A DNA stretch of 64,000 nt from Isoetes taiwanensis. Taxonomy: Eukaryota > Streptophyta > Lycopodiopsida > Isoetales > Isoetaceae. The notes under the pieces were generated by a model that saw only the letters and a program-made list of their open reading frames with translations, searched no databases and had not been told where the DNA came from. How positions within the stretch are numbered: the first letter of the stretch is position 1; the number at the start of each line of letters is the position of its first letter. A program made the translations under genes and the position numbers. Location: positions 821,654 to 885,653 of the forward strand of contig JAJEKV010000114.1 in the NCBI GenBank assembly GCA_021234155.1. Reading direction: 5' to 3'. This document shows, piece by piece, positions 11,720 to 22,309 of the stretch.

Positions 11720-12460
11720 AGAAGATGCAAAAGTAGGGAAATTCATTTTTGTTCTAGGTAGAAATCAAAAGGGATAGTAAATTGTCTCTCTATTTTCCAT
11801 GTTTAGCACCACTATAGTCTCCCTTGCTTTGCACAATCGTTGTGTGTTGCGATGTGCCATGCGGCTGTTGATCCATTGGTAATGCATCTAAAGAATGTAT
11901 TCTAGCCTTTAAATTTATATAGTCAATTCTTTGTTACATTTAGGCTCGGCAAAGACACATGTCCATTCATAGACAAGCCATGGCCGGACATGCATCATGG
12001 ATAATGGGGCTCTTCTATTATGAAGACTTTATTTGGTGTTTTTACGCCTGCCGCAGCAAGCAACAATCTAACAACAATGTCAAAATTAGTTTAACTTGTG
12101 AGTTGGAACAGATCAAAGAGTAGAAAATTTCTTTTTGCTTTAGGTAGTAATCAATAGGGATATTTAACTATATCTCTATTTTTCCATGCTCAGCACCACT
12201 ATAGTCTCTGATCATGAGACCGTTGTGTGTGTTGCTATGTGCCATGCGGGATGCTGATGCATCGCTAATGCATCTAAAGACTATTCGACTTTTAGATTCA
12301 TAGAGTCAATTGCTATTATGGAGGCTGCAGCATACATGCCTATTCATAGACAAACCATGCTAGATATGCATCATGGATGATGTTGCTCTTATACAAATAT
12401 GAAGATTTTTGTTTCTGATCTTACGGCTGCTTTGAAAGCAACAATTGTCAAATCGGTTTT
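11720..12460. repeat. Diverged tandem duplication, period about 387 bp
   Basis: About 11720-12075 is repeated at about 12105-12455. Landmarks shared in the same order include agcaccactatagtctc (11805 and 12192), gtgccatgcgg, taatgcatctaaaga, cattcatagacaa and atgcatcatggat. The copies differ by many substitutions and small indels, so the duplication is old. No reading frame is conserved between them. Confidence 0.8.
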
Positions 12461-12564
12461 CACCTTCTTGATCAATGCGAAGCGGAAGGTCTATATCTCT
12501 TGAACAAAGTGTGTTTCTTAAGTGCTATATATTATGATGCCCTTACTTGATTTCTTCTCTTGTA

Positions 12565-12616
12565 GATATCATCATAGTTCACCCATTACCAAAGATATCA
12601 TCATAGTTCACCCATT
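12565..12616. repeat. 23-bp direct repeat
   Basis: A 23-base segment starting gatatcatcatagttcac occurs at 12565-12587 and again at 12594-12616, a 29-base period. The copies appear identical, which points to a recent local duplication. Confidence 0.85.
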
Positions 12617-13031
12617 TACAGTAGAAATGCCCTTGCAAGAGAGGTGAAATCCCTTCTCATCAATGAGACTTTTTTTTTTTTAGCATAACCATTATATTTT
12701 TTGAATTGTATTTAAATTTTGCAACTTCGAATTATTTGTTCTAATACATGTGGAACCCATCAAGAATTGATAGATGCACTCCTAATTGGACTTTCATGCA
12801 TTGAACGGTATATTCCTTGGAATTTTTGAAGGATCGTTTTATTGAAATGAATCGACGTAATAGTAGAATATGAGCACCCACGAAGTTGGGATCTGTTAGG
12901 TTTCACGTTAGCACAACCATCGGTCCGGAAGGGCATGGGAAGCCACCACGAGATAAAGCTAAAAGATGGGCTTTGGCGGGAAAATCCAAATGCTACACAG
13001 GTGCTCATACATACATACCTTATTCACCGGG

Positions 13032-13205
13032 AAAAGTGGCTCATCAAATAAATGAATATGGTAACTTTAAGGATATTGATGATTTTGTTATAAGGTGTGT
13101 GGTTGGTTCTTCTTGACCGGAAAAGTGGCTCATCAAATAAATGAATATGGTAACTTTAAGGATATTGATGATTTTTGTTATAAGGTGTGTGGTTGGTTCT
13201 TCTTC
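13032..13205. repeat. 89-bp tandem duplication
   Basis: The segment beginning aaaagtggctcatcaaat at 13032 is repeated from 13121, nearly unchanged apart from one extra T in a T-run. The translation KVAHQINEYGNFKDIDDF appears in both copies. The surrounding open segments are not a recognised protein. The extra T changes the frame after the second copy. Confidence 0.9.
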
Positions 13206-13699
13206 TTTGCGGTTTGTTTTGCTGGCACGATATCAATGTCATCAGGGCGCAACTATACTATATGTAGGCCCAACTTGTGAATTATCGCGTCTTAGATGCC
13301 TTCTGAGAACTGGAATAAACTTATGCGGACAAAAGTACAGCCCATTTTTTCTGTTTTAGGCTCTCCATGTTTAACGAAACTAAAATGATGTGTTTGTTGA
13401 GCTTCATAAATATGTTAGTATCCCGGTAATTTGCACAAAGGAGAACCATTTCTTTTGTCCTCGTTCAAATTTGTTTAAATTTTCTTTTTCATGTCAATTT
13501 GCTTCTATCTTGCCATTTTCTTTGCATTGCAAGCGTTTATAGTTACATAGGCGGAGAATGGAAGATTGATTTTGAAAACGATGCAAAGAAAGTGCAAAGA
13601 AAGTGCCATGTGCTGAAACTAAAGTTCATTTAGGGAAGCCCGAGGGAGGATGCATCTCTTTAGGCATATATCGATCCGGAAGGCTTCACATGGTTTAAA

Positions 13700-14290
13700 G
13701 CCTATTTGACTATAGGAAGTGTGAATTAGTTGCTGAAACATTAGCTTCATGTCCTTACCATGAGATTGTAGTATTGTCAGCGTTTAAATAAAGAGGCCTG
13801 ACTCAGGACTCATGATGGATGAATGTAGTGGCATCCAAAATCCCTCAACATGGGGCTTCAGGTGGAATAATGATACTCCTAATGATGGCTTTAAAAACAA
13901 CATAAATTTTTGATTTGTTTATTAAGTGCATGAGAAGCTAAATTAAGTATTTGAAATGGAGTCCTATGAAAGGATGAAGTGTTTAATCCATTAAAAAATT
14001 GCTATTGGAACTTCCAAAAGGATTGTCTTATTTACATCATAGATACAATCATGAATCATACAATGACATTAAATCAAGCAATATACTTCTTGACATGAAT
14101 TTAAAAGCCAAGAGTATCAATTGACATGAATCTAAAGTCAAGATTATGAAGTTTGGACTAGCCAAGTTATTGGAGAGATTGAATCCCATGTGACCACCGT
14201 TCTTGCTTTGGAGCGTTTGGTACGCGGCTCCGGGTATGTCATGATTTATTAACTTTCGGATCATATATTCTTGATGCTAACATAGAGGTT
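13700..14290 (+). pseudogene. Receptor-like kinase relic (FEI/LRR-RLK type)
   Basis: Three blocks in the right order match a plant LRR receptor-kinase catalytic domain. About 13711-13790 reads ELVAETLASCPYHEIV, like the aC-helix/subdomain IV segment. About 14000-14100 reads GLSYLHHRYNHES then NDIKSSNILLDMNLKAK, corresponding to GLSYLHH and HRDIKSSNILLD, with the catalytic HRD turned into YND. About 14155-14240 reads FGLAKLLE, ESHVTTVLA and a broken GTFGYAAPE activation segment. FEI1/FEI2-like kinases carry the closest motifs I know (FGLAKLLE..ESH.TT). Frameshifts, stops and a roughly 33-base internal duplication around 14090-14150 make it a dead fragment. No leucine-rich repeats or membrane segment are seen. 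Confidence 0.8.
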
Positions 14291-14405
14291 ACATATACAT
14301 ACAACATGGCAAATTCAACGATCTTATCACGAATCTCAAAGATCTACGGATCCTAACAAAATGTAGTCCAAAAGTTAGTTGCACGAAGCGGGGGAATTTG
14401 TGACC

Positions 14406-14470
14406 GTTAGGACATTATAATAGATCAATTGGACAGGTTAGGACATTATAATAGATCCAATTGAACGAGG
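14406..14470. repeat. 31-bp tandem duplication
   Basis: The segment gttaggacattataatagat plus a following aattg(g/a)ac occurs at 14406 and 14437 with one inserted base between copies. It is a small local duplication in non-coding DNA. Confidence 0.8.
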
Positions 14471-14940
14471 TTAAGAGCGAGAGAAAGCGTTCCGGCGGCC
14501 TTGGCCGCGCGATAAGATTCTTGTACTCATAATTCATGTTATGTCAAATGGACAAGAAGAGTCCATCAAGCCAAACCGCTATCGATCTCTTTAACTATAT
14601 ACCCATATATCTATCTATCTATAGTTAGCCAGATAATGACTACCATTTTGAAATTCTACAATGGTCATCCCATTTGCTTGTGCATACATTTTTGTAGAGT
14701 TGACATAGTTTCAACTATATTCAATATTGTTCTCTACCTACATTTGTAGAGTTGGCTTGGTATACCATCACATTAATACTTGTCGCGCACATAGGGTGCC
14801 ACATAGGTAAAACATAAATAACACTATCATAAGCGTCATAGCGTTCCATGGTTTGGAAATTGGACACAGCGCACTAGACCCACCCTATCCGCGAAAGCGT
14901 CTTTATTGAACCTACTCATTCAACCATAGGAAAATCAAGA

Positions 14941-15433
14941 TGGACTATAAACATTCCATGGAAACCTCCCCTAGTTTTCTTGGAAAATTGGGGAAGGTTT
15001 TATTAAAATATTAAAAAAGGGAAAGGGTGTAATTAATAAAAGGCAAGCTGTAATTAATAAAAAGGCATGTTTATTTAACCACCCAGGGTGGATATTAAAA
15101 AACACGCGTGGATCGAGGCGGTCATTGGAGGGGCTTTCCTGAGCCACATGGAAACCTCCCCAATTTTCGTGTGAAACCTCCCCATTTTCTTATATGAAAC
15201 CTCCCGTTCTACAGGAAAATTGGGGAGGTTTCCGATGTCCGGGGAGGGTTTCCTTGAAACCTCCTATTTTTCCCTTAGAAACCTCCCCAAGTTTACTTTG
15301 GAAAGTTGGGGGGAGGGTTCAAGGAAAAGGTGGGAGGTTTAAAAGATTGGGGGGAGGTTTCTAGGGAAAGTTGGGAGGTTTCCATTGAAAGGGGGTTTCC
15401 ATGGAAAATTAGGGAGGTTTCCATTGAAGTCCA
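14941..15433. mobile_element. Foldback/MITE-like element of GGAAACCTCC repeats
   Basis: The left end (tggact, then atggaaacctcccctag) and the right end, read in reverse complement (tggact, then aatggaaacctccctaa), are near-matching inverted termini. The body at 15140-15420 repeats the motif gaaacctcccc and its complement ggggaggtttc many times in both orientations, with aattttcc spacers, so the strand can fold extensively. The G-rich strand also has runs of 3-6 G at 15300-15420 with quadruplex potential. No protein and no clear target-site duplication are visible. I call it a non-autonomous foldback element. Confidence 0.55.
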
Positions 15434-15592
15434 ACCCAATTAGGAAATAGATAAAACCATCGCTCTTTATAGCCTATAAGTGAGATAGTGCAAAATATTG
15501 GTTGTTGGGGATAGAAGTGAAAAAAATATTTTATCGGGTTATTTCTACATGCATGCATCCAATCATATGTTTGAAATGAGCACATATCCTCT

Positions 15593-15745
15593 AATAGAAT
15601 AGAATAGAATAGAATATGATTTTATCGTCCACGGAGACCAACCGCCTATGGGACTAAGAGCAAAGAGCCACTACTGATGATTAAAACCCCATTAAAACCC
15701 CTTTCTTTTTAGGAAAACCTTAGTAGCAATAAGGATGTCGACATA
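15593..15745. repeat. Dispersed (TAGAA)n-linked repeat, copy 1
   Basis: A TAGAA microsatellite (15593-15615) is followed by tttatcgtccacggagacca, then tatgggac, gattaaaacccc and aggaaaacctt. The same order of blocks recurs near 29025 and 39315, inverted near 23770-23912, and in part near 26220. The microsatellite could be the tail of a retroposon whose 3' end reads on the minus strand as ggtctccgtggacgataaaa(ttcta)n. Confidence 0.65.
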
Positions 15746-16925
15746 CTACAATGATTATATACATAATCACAAGTACCGAGGTTAATGCCCAGACGGGGGC
15801 ATAATCAGGTAGATCCATTACCTCTGGATGAAGAATCTGCTTCAACAAATTGATCAAACCACAACAACCTTTCTAGACCATTACATTAATATAGGTTCTG
15901 ATACAAGAACGGGGAGATGTCGACCGCTATTGGGATTTCTGTCGGCAAGAAACATTTAAAGGTTGAGTCTAGTATTAATATCCCATAGTTGAAATCACAG
16001 GCCTCTGTCAAAGTTCAATTTAATATAGGTTTGTGGATGCTTCTAAAATTGCCGCTAACCGAAGTTAAGACTTTTTTAGTTAGAGGAACATGCAGAGTTG
16101 GGCAGAAATATTGCCACGTATTTTTCGTTCTTGTATGATAAAATGGGTATTGTATTAAGTCCACCGCGAGGTTCTGCACCTGAATAATGGTAGTTTTGTA
16201 TTTTCTTTCTTTTTTTTTTTGTTCTTGTCATCCATATGATAGTGGGTGGGTTTGGGTCCATTGGACCAGTCCATAACCAATGGCTTGATCACTAGCCATT
16301 ACATGAGGTGTACATCTTTTTTCAATTATCATGATGCATGCCATGACAGACATTTTTCATTCTTTATTTACTTTTTTCTTTTGGTTGTCACTAAAAATAG
16401 ATGAGGGGAATCTCATGTTAATCAGTGACCATTTATCATCACGAGCTAGAAAGAAGGTGTTTTTGTTTTTTTGTTGGGAAGGGAGGCAGGAGGCAGGGAT
16501 GACGCCCATGTACCTTACCAAGATATTATGGTTGCATGTGCATGCCTATGAAAGATGAAGATAGCATACCTTATCTCAATCAAGTTATTCTTTATTAATC
16601 ATAATGACATGTATAGAAGAGGGTGAGAGATCATATATTTCATTTTGTAGGAGACCATCGACGTTTCTAAGGTATTGGTCTTGTGGTATTTGTTGCCGAT
16701 GCTATGGAGCCTCTTCAATTAATCATTTCAAAAGGCCATTTTGCAGATAATAAAAGCAAAGCTCTAGGTGTTTAAGTTTTCTTAAAAGTTGGAAGATTCT
16801 TCTTTGCACAATTTCACTGAAAGTACATATGACAAATGGATTCAATTCTCATTTCAATGGGTGGTCTATTTTCATGACCAATTTGTTTGAAAATCTTAAA
16901 TGCTCTTTTGTTTCCATCTTTTCTT

Positions 16926-16998
16926 GAGCATTTGTCTAGTGGGTATGATTCTTTCAGCTTGAGTGAGAGGTGCATTAGTTTGATTTCCTCAATGCCCC
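16926..16998 (+). pseudogene. tRNA-Pro-like pseudogene, unit A
   Basis: The segment begins gagcatttgtctagtgggt and ends caatgcccc, matching the acceptor and D-arm of plant tRNA-Pro. The anticodon arm is scrambled and the T-arm lacks the GGTTCAA box, so it is not expected to be functional. Confidence 0.7.
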
Positions 16999-17379
16999 AA
17001 TTTTTTTTTGTTTTTAAAGTCCTGATCTTTATAGTTGAACAATAATCTTTTCCAACCAATCTGGTCTAGTGATGGCTTCCGGATGCCCCATTTTCCCTTT
17101 TTTTTTGGGGGCGATCCCAGCACCTCTGAGAATTTTAAAGGTATTTGGTCTAGTGGTATGAACCATTGATGCCATTAGGCCTCTTCAAACTATTTTTAAA
17201 GAGGTCACTTAGGTGGATTATAAAATAAAAAACTCTATTACTATATTTTCTTTCATATTGGAAGGCTCTTCTTTGGACACAATCATACAAGCACTTATGA
17301 CATTCTCTATTTATATGAAATCTTGAGTTGGAAGGTTTGAATTAGTCTTAAGTATGCTTTTTTTATTTTTCCTTTTATT

Positions 17380-17450
17380 GGGCATTTGGTCTAGTGGTAT
17401 GATTCTCGGCTTGGTGCGAGGGTCGTGGGATTAGATTCCCACAATGCCCC
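17380..17450 (+). tRNA. tRNA-Pro-like sequence, best copy, likely pseudogene
   Basis: Of the four copies this is closest to a full tRNA. The acceptor stem GGGCATT/AATGCCC pairs at all seven positions. The D-arm is gtctagtggtat, the anticodon stem ctcg/cgag encloses a loop with TGG (proline), and the T-stem GTGGG/CCCAC is perfect. It is 71 nt, and the T-loop reads ATTAGATT rather than TTCAATT, so the internal B-box promoter is damaged and the anticodon loop is altered. Expression is doubtful. Confidence 0.65.
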
Positions 17451-18079
17451 AATTTTTTTTTGTTTTTAAAAAGGCATTGACACCAAATCTTTTAGTTGAG
17501 AGAACAATATTCTTGTCCAATCTTCAAGGTCTAGTAATATTTCATTTTTCTTTGTTTTTAAAAAGTCATTGATCATATTATTATTGTAGTTGAAAATCAT
17601 CTTTCTTTTTTTTGCTTTTGAAAGTCGTTGACACCAAATCTTTGTAGTAGAATAATATTCTTCTCAACATTTAGATCTAGTGATGAGATTTTCATTTTCC
17701 TTTGTTTTGAAAGTCATTGATCATATTATTATTCTTCTCAACATTAAGGTTTTTTAGTTGTAGTAGTGTATACACCATTAATGCCATCGGGCCTCTTCTC
17801 TTCTCTAAATTTTCTAAGGTATATGGTCCGGTGGTTTATGAGGCATTGGCGCCATCGCCCCTCTTCAATTGATTGTTTCAAAGAGAGTCAATTTTGTGGA
17901 TAATAAAAATACATAGCTCACGGGTGTTTATGCTTTTTTAAAGTTGGAAGGCTCTTTTTTGGATAATCTTAAAAGTACTTTATGACATTGTGAAATAGAT
18001 TACATTCTCTGTTTAAATAGATAGTCTATTTTAATGGCGGCCATTGTTTGGTAATCCTATTGTTTAAATTTGGTTTTAG

Positions 18080-18985
18080 GGTTAGAAAACTTTTTGGAAT
18101 TTTCCTTTAATTTAATTTCCTAAGGTTTGAGGTTTTGATGGGAAAAAGATTAGGTTCTCCAAAAATGGCATTTAGGTTGTACTATGATTTCAAAATTGCC
18201 ATTTTAAGGGGCCGATGGGTTATCCCCATTTTTGTGGATTCTTATCTGGGGATGGCTGATCATCGGCAGCGTTTTACCATGGTTGCATGGAGTTGTAGAG
18301 ATAAAACTATCGGTTATGCGGCATGATCGAGCATGGATTAAAATTTCAAGGTATTTTATTTCGTATTGTCCTCGATTATGCCTTTGTACAAACTTGAGCA
18401 AGCCCATTCTAGGAAGTGGAAGAGTGCTTTCTTTCTCTTGGTATATTCTAGGCTTTTCTAATTTAAAGAGAGTTTGGAGAAAGGTGGAGGCATGCGTAAT
18501 TATGCTTTTGACATTGAAAAATTCATTTTGCTACGATTTAGATTTCCATTTTGCCCTTTCAATTTTACCCAGTTGATTTGCCCCTCGATTTACGGCATCC
18601 ATGTGCCATGATTTGCTCCTTTTTTCTCGACATGATAAAGGTGGAATACACAAATAGTTTTCTCACCTCCTCTGTGCATCTGCTTTGCCTTAGACTTGAG
18701 CTTTATTGAGTAGTGGTTGCAGCATGCGGGGATCTTGGCTTTGGCATTATCCTTCATCGGTGCCACTTCATTTGGGTTGTTTTTTGCCTCTCTTTGAGGC
18801 TCATCACGGAGTCTTGCATATGGCGAGGCGGTTGGTATGGATTGTTTCTTGTGGTTTTGGCAATGGGTTTCGGCATCCCGGCGGTGTCATTGATTGCTTC
18901 TTACCATTCATATTGCTTCTATCATATTAAAGGCCCTTTCTTCCAAAACCTCATGTTACTTTTTGATGAGATCTAAAGATAATTT
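18080..18985 (+). other. Open but unrecognised plus-strand segments
   Basis: Segments 18135-18326, 18232-18576 and 18713-18976 are open in the plus direction. The last encodes a hydrophobic stretch (FLVVLAMGFGIPAVSLIASY) like a membrane helix. No family motif is recognised, and two overlapping frames are open in places, so I do not call a gene. It could be the eroded remains of a mobile-element protein. Confidence 0.25.
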
Positions 18986-20280
18986 GCTCCATAATCCTTG
19001 GTAAGGCCTCTGCCCTTTGTTTTAAAGGTTTGGAAGCTTTTGTGGTATAAATAATTTTTATTTGCATGAGAGGTTATGCTATGGAGCATCTGATCTTGAG
19101 TCTGGCGAGAGAGTAAAACCTTTGGGCGTTGCGACTTCTTTGCCTATGAAATTCTTTTGTATGCTAGATGTGCATGTGTGGCCTTGATGACATTGTTTTG
19201 GGGGCATATAAGTCTTTCTTCATGTAGTTACCTCATTTATAGATCGATATAGTAGTTATACGCATTTTTTGCAATTGATTTCTACATTTGGCTATTGCGG
19301 GACATATGGGTTTAGGATCCCAGGACCCAATTGGGTATATGTGGACGATATTTAAGATTTATATTCAAATAATCTTCAAGACACTATTTTTTAAACAGTC
19401 ATAGTTTGCACATGATAATGCCAAGTATGCTAAATATTCTTCTATTCACGACATATATTATAAGGTCACATTCATTACTATTGCTTAAAAAACAAATCCA
19501 TCTAAGTTGTTGCAAGCAATTCCACACGTTAATCTATGCACTTGATGGAATGGTATTGTTTACATCATTTTCCATAATTAGAAGATTTGGTTTCTATTGT
19601 TTATCACGTTACGTAGGGAGGCAAATCAAGCAACATGAGTTTAGACACTATTGAAGGCGCTTAAAATCTATGGGCGCAACTTGGAGTGCTCCATATAATA
19701 ACCACTTACCAACTCTAGGTATAGAACATGCTTTGCATTTGTGTGCGGTGATTTTGAGGAACATCGCGTGTGTCTTTTGAGAAGAAAGACACGAGGAATT
19801 AGCAAAGGTAAGGATTGTTTATTTTCTATTGTAGAGGGGTATTCAAGTATATGCAAATACTTATCCTTCATTCTTTCACAACCATCTAGAATACAAAAAA
19901 TAAGCTGAAATTCAATCAACAATGCATATTTCAAATAGCTTGGAACATTCTCCAAGTCTACTTCATGTCACCTCTTCCAAAGGATGCACGCATCCTATAA
20001 CATGATTGAGTAGTTCCAATCATCTTTAGTTCTAAGAAAGCTGACTCTATTTGGTTCTATTGAATATTGTGATGTACTTCTTGCATGCTTTTGTATGTAT
20101 ATGTTTAAAAGGAGTTTAATTTCCTTTCCTTTTGTTTTCAAAGGTGCGCAAACAGCGAGCGAGCTATTAAATCACATTAGCATCTAGTGGCAGCTTGATG
20201 ACACTTATTTTGTTGGATTCAAGATTTCCATTTCTGTAAATAAGTCTAGGCACTTAAGCATCTAAGGTCATTCTCAATTC
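18986..20280. other. AT-rich intergenic DNA, nothing recognised
   Basis: Only short open segments without known motifs are present. No repeat with a clear partner elsewhere in the window was noticed. Confidence 0.5.
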
Positions 20281-20543
20281 AGAAGAGCTATTACAGTATT
20301 CCCGGAAGTGGGATAGATGCTATTTAATGAGATGCAGTTTCTCTATGGCAAGTATGATGGAAAGAATAAGAAGAGCTATTACAGTATTCCTGGGAAGGCA
20401 GATAGATGCTATTTAATCAGAACAGATTTCTCTATGGCAAGTATGATGGAAAGAATAAGAAGAGCTATTCAAAGATTCCCGAGGAAGGCGATAGATGCTA
20501 TTTAATCGAGCGATTTCTCTATGGCAAGTATGATGGAAAGAAC
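20281..20543. repeat. Three tandem 88-89 bp units
   Basis: Units begin with agaagagctatt at 20281, 20369 and 20458. Each contains gatagatgctatttaat and ctctatggcaagtatgatgg. The units differ by a few substitutions and one-base indels. The plus strand is open through pieces of each unit and yields FLYGKYDGKNKKSY more than once, but unit length is not always a multiple of three, so a repeat protein is unlikely. Confidence 0.92.
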
Positions 20544-21726
20544 AATCTTCTTGCATTTGATATTTATTTAAATGCAACACTTTGGGCCAGTATACAACTT
20601 GATGATGCATTTTGGAGCATTTTGAAGAAATGATGGTGCTCTTAACAACTTCAATTTTAGGCGTTTATCTCAAAGGAAGCATTAGTATGCCATTCGTGTC
20701 ATCCTTGGAAACAAGATTACACCTTGGCGATGTATCATACATCATCATGAGCATTATACCCACCTTAAATATTCATTAAGGATAAATTTTGGCATGCGCT
20801 TATCGGATGATGATGGGGTATGGGATAGTTTTGTAATAATTATTTAGAAATTGGGTTGAACTCGAAATATTATATTGTGATTCTTACTTATTTTTTCTTG
20901 GTTGTCTACATCCGGATGATGATGTTGAACTTTTATGGAAATCTGATCTTAGAAAGCCATATCATCTAGCCAATGAAGCCCGGATGGCATGCAAAGATAC
21001 AACACAACTACGAAGATGAAAATAACAAGTTATTGCAAGATATCTTTTATTTATGAAAGTCATGCAAAATTTTGTAGTTGGAACATAAGGAAATATCACA
21101 TATCATTATAACTTGGATGGGTTTCCAGCAAATTCATATGCTCAATGCGTGTTCTCCTGGCCTAAACAATGACAACTTACTAAAATATTTAAAAGTAGGA
21201 CAATGGTGCATTTGTTACTTTAGAGCCAAGTATGAGAATATAAACTTACGACATTCTCAACTACCCCTAAGAATGTGGATAAACAATTAGATTTTCATTT
21301 CCTCTATTATATTAGAAACTGGATTTGTCCTATAGGGAATGATGCATGTTCATCTAGAGGACACTTTGAGAAAGGGATGTAAACATACCAAAACCAAACC
21401 AAAACCCATATGCATTTAATTGTCCTATTCAATTGTCTTATACTATAAAACTTTAGTATAAAAGTGCAAAAACTATTTGAAAGTCCCTTACTCCGCAACT
21501 TCACTTCCAAAATTCACAGGTGTTTAAACCTTTGTATCTATTGCATGCTTAGAAAAAGATAGTCAAATGTCTAAAACCATCTATATGTAATTATGAAAAC
21601 AATTCACAAGAGAAACAAAACGTGGAGATTTGGTAATGTTACAAAGCATCAAACAAGAAATATAACAAATTGTAAATCTATCATATTCTAAACGTTGTCT
21701 CATATGTTTCATAAAGGATTAACAAC
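20544..21726. other. AT-rich intergenic DNA, nothing recognised
   Basis: I see no protein motif, RNA gene or clear repeat here apart from the target sequence of the LINE insertion at its right edge. Confidence 0.5.
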
Positions 21727-22309
21727 ATCGTATGCTTGTATCCTAGAATAAGTCCATAATCAAATGTCCATAAGTTTAACCCTAGAATATCAAATCAGTG
21801 TCCAGTATGCAAGCGTGGATCTGAGACCATTGAGCATTGCTTTTCATGTGTGAACACCTTAGGCAAGTATGGGGTGGGTTGTTTTCCCTTTTAGGGTTTC
21901 ACTAACAAGTCAACAAGCTGCTTTTGGCAATTTACCCAAGTACACAGACAGAGTTACAAGGCCGGGCTTTTCATCTCTAGCCAGGATGGTTGCTTTGGAC
22001 TATCTGGAAAAGACAAAGATTGGTAATCTTCAAAGGTCTGGATGTGGCAGATAATCGTGTTCTCCAAGAAGCTCAAGGTTACATTGTAAAGTCGTATCAT
22101 TGTTCTTCACTTGCCCCTCGCAAGAGGCGATTGATTTTTGAGGAGTTTTTGGATGTGCACTCTTATGCTTAGGCAGGTTGCTTCACTCGGTGGGTCTCCG
22201 CTTATCCGCTGAGATTTTATTCCTGTCTCTGCATTTATACTTGTATTTGACTCTTTGATTGAATAAAGTCGGCGTCCTTCAACAAAAAAAAAATCGTATG
22301 CTTATATCC
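21727..22309 (+). mobile_element. 5'-truncated LINE insertion with target-site duplication
   Basis: A 17-base sequence (atcgtatgctt, then (g/a)tatcc) is present at 21727-21743 and 22293-22309 with one mismatch, flanking the insert. The insert encodes CPVCKRGSETIEHC, the zinc-binding motif after reverse transcriptase in plant LINEs (zf-RVT), then LWTIWKRQRL-like text typical of the LINE C-terminus. It ends in a 3' untranslated region with AATAAA at 22262 and an A-tract at 22281-22294. Truncation of the 5' end, an A-tail and a target-site duplication are what target-primed reverse transcription leaves. Confidence 0.9.
21765..22172 (+). pseudogene. LINE ORF2 3' end (zf-RVT domain)
   Basis: The frame around 21790-21850 gives FNPRISNQCPVCKRGSE followed by TIEHCF, the CxxC..HxxxxC zinc-binding pattern that follows plant LINE reverse transcriptases. 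After frame changes, 21985-22172 encodes LWTIWKRQRLVIFKGL and a tail ending near DVHSYA. Polymerase and endonuclease parts are absent. The first 80 bases are identical to 54018-54097. Confidence 0.85.

Larger units (their letters stand above)
16660..18060 (+). repeat. Tandem tRNA-Pro-bearing repeat cluster, group 1
   Basis: A unit of about 450 bp is repeated with strong divergence. Unit A is about 16660-17080, unit B about 17136-17545, and partial units follow to 18060. Each full unit starts with a tRNA A-box-like phrase (ggtatttggtctagtggtat), then gatgccat..gcctcttcaa, a stretch with taataaaa and gttggaaggctcttctt, then a tRNA-Pro-like segment and a gaaagtcattgat..attcttctccaac tail. The second tRNA-like phrase suggests that the unit grew from tandem tRNA genes or from a tRNA-derived SINE. 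No protein is encoded. Confidence 0.75.
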
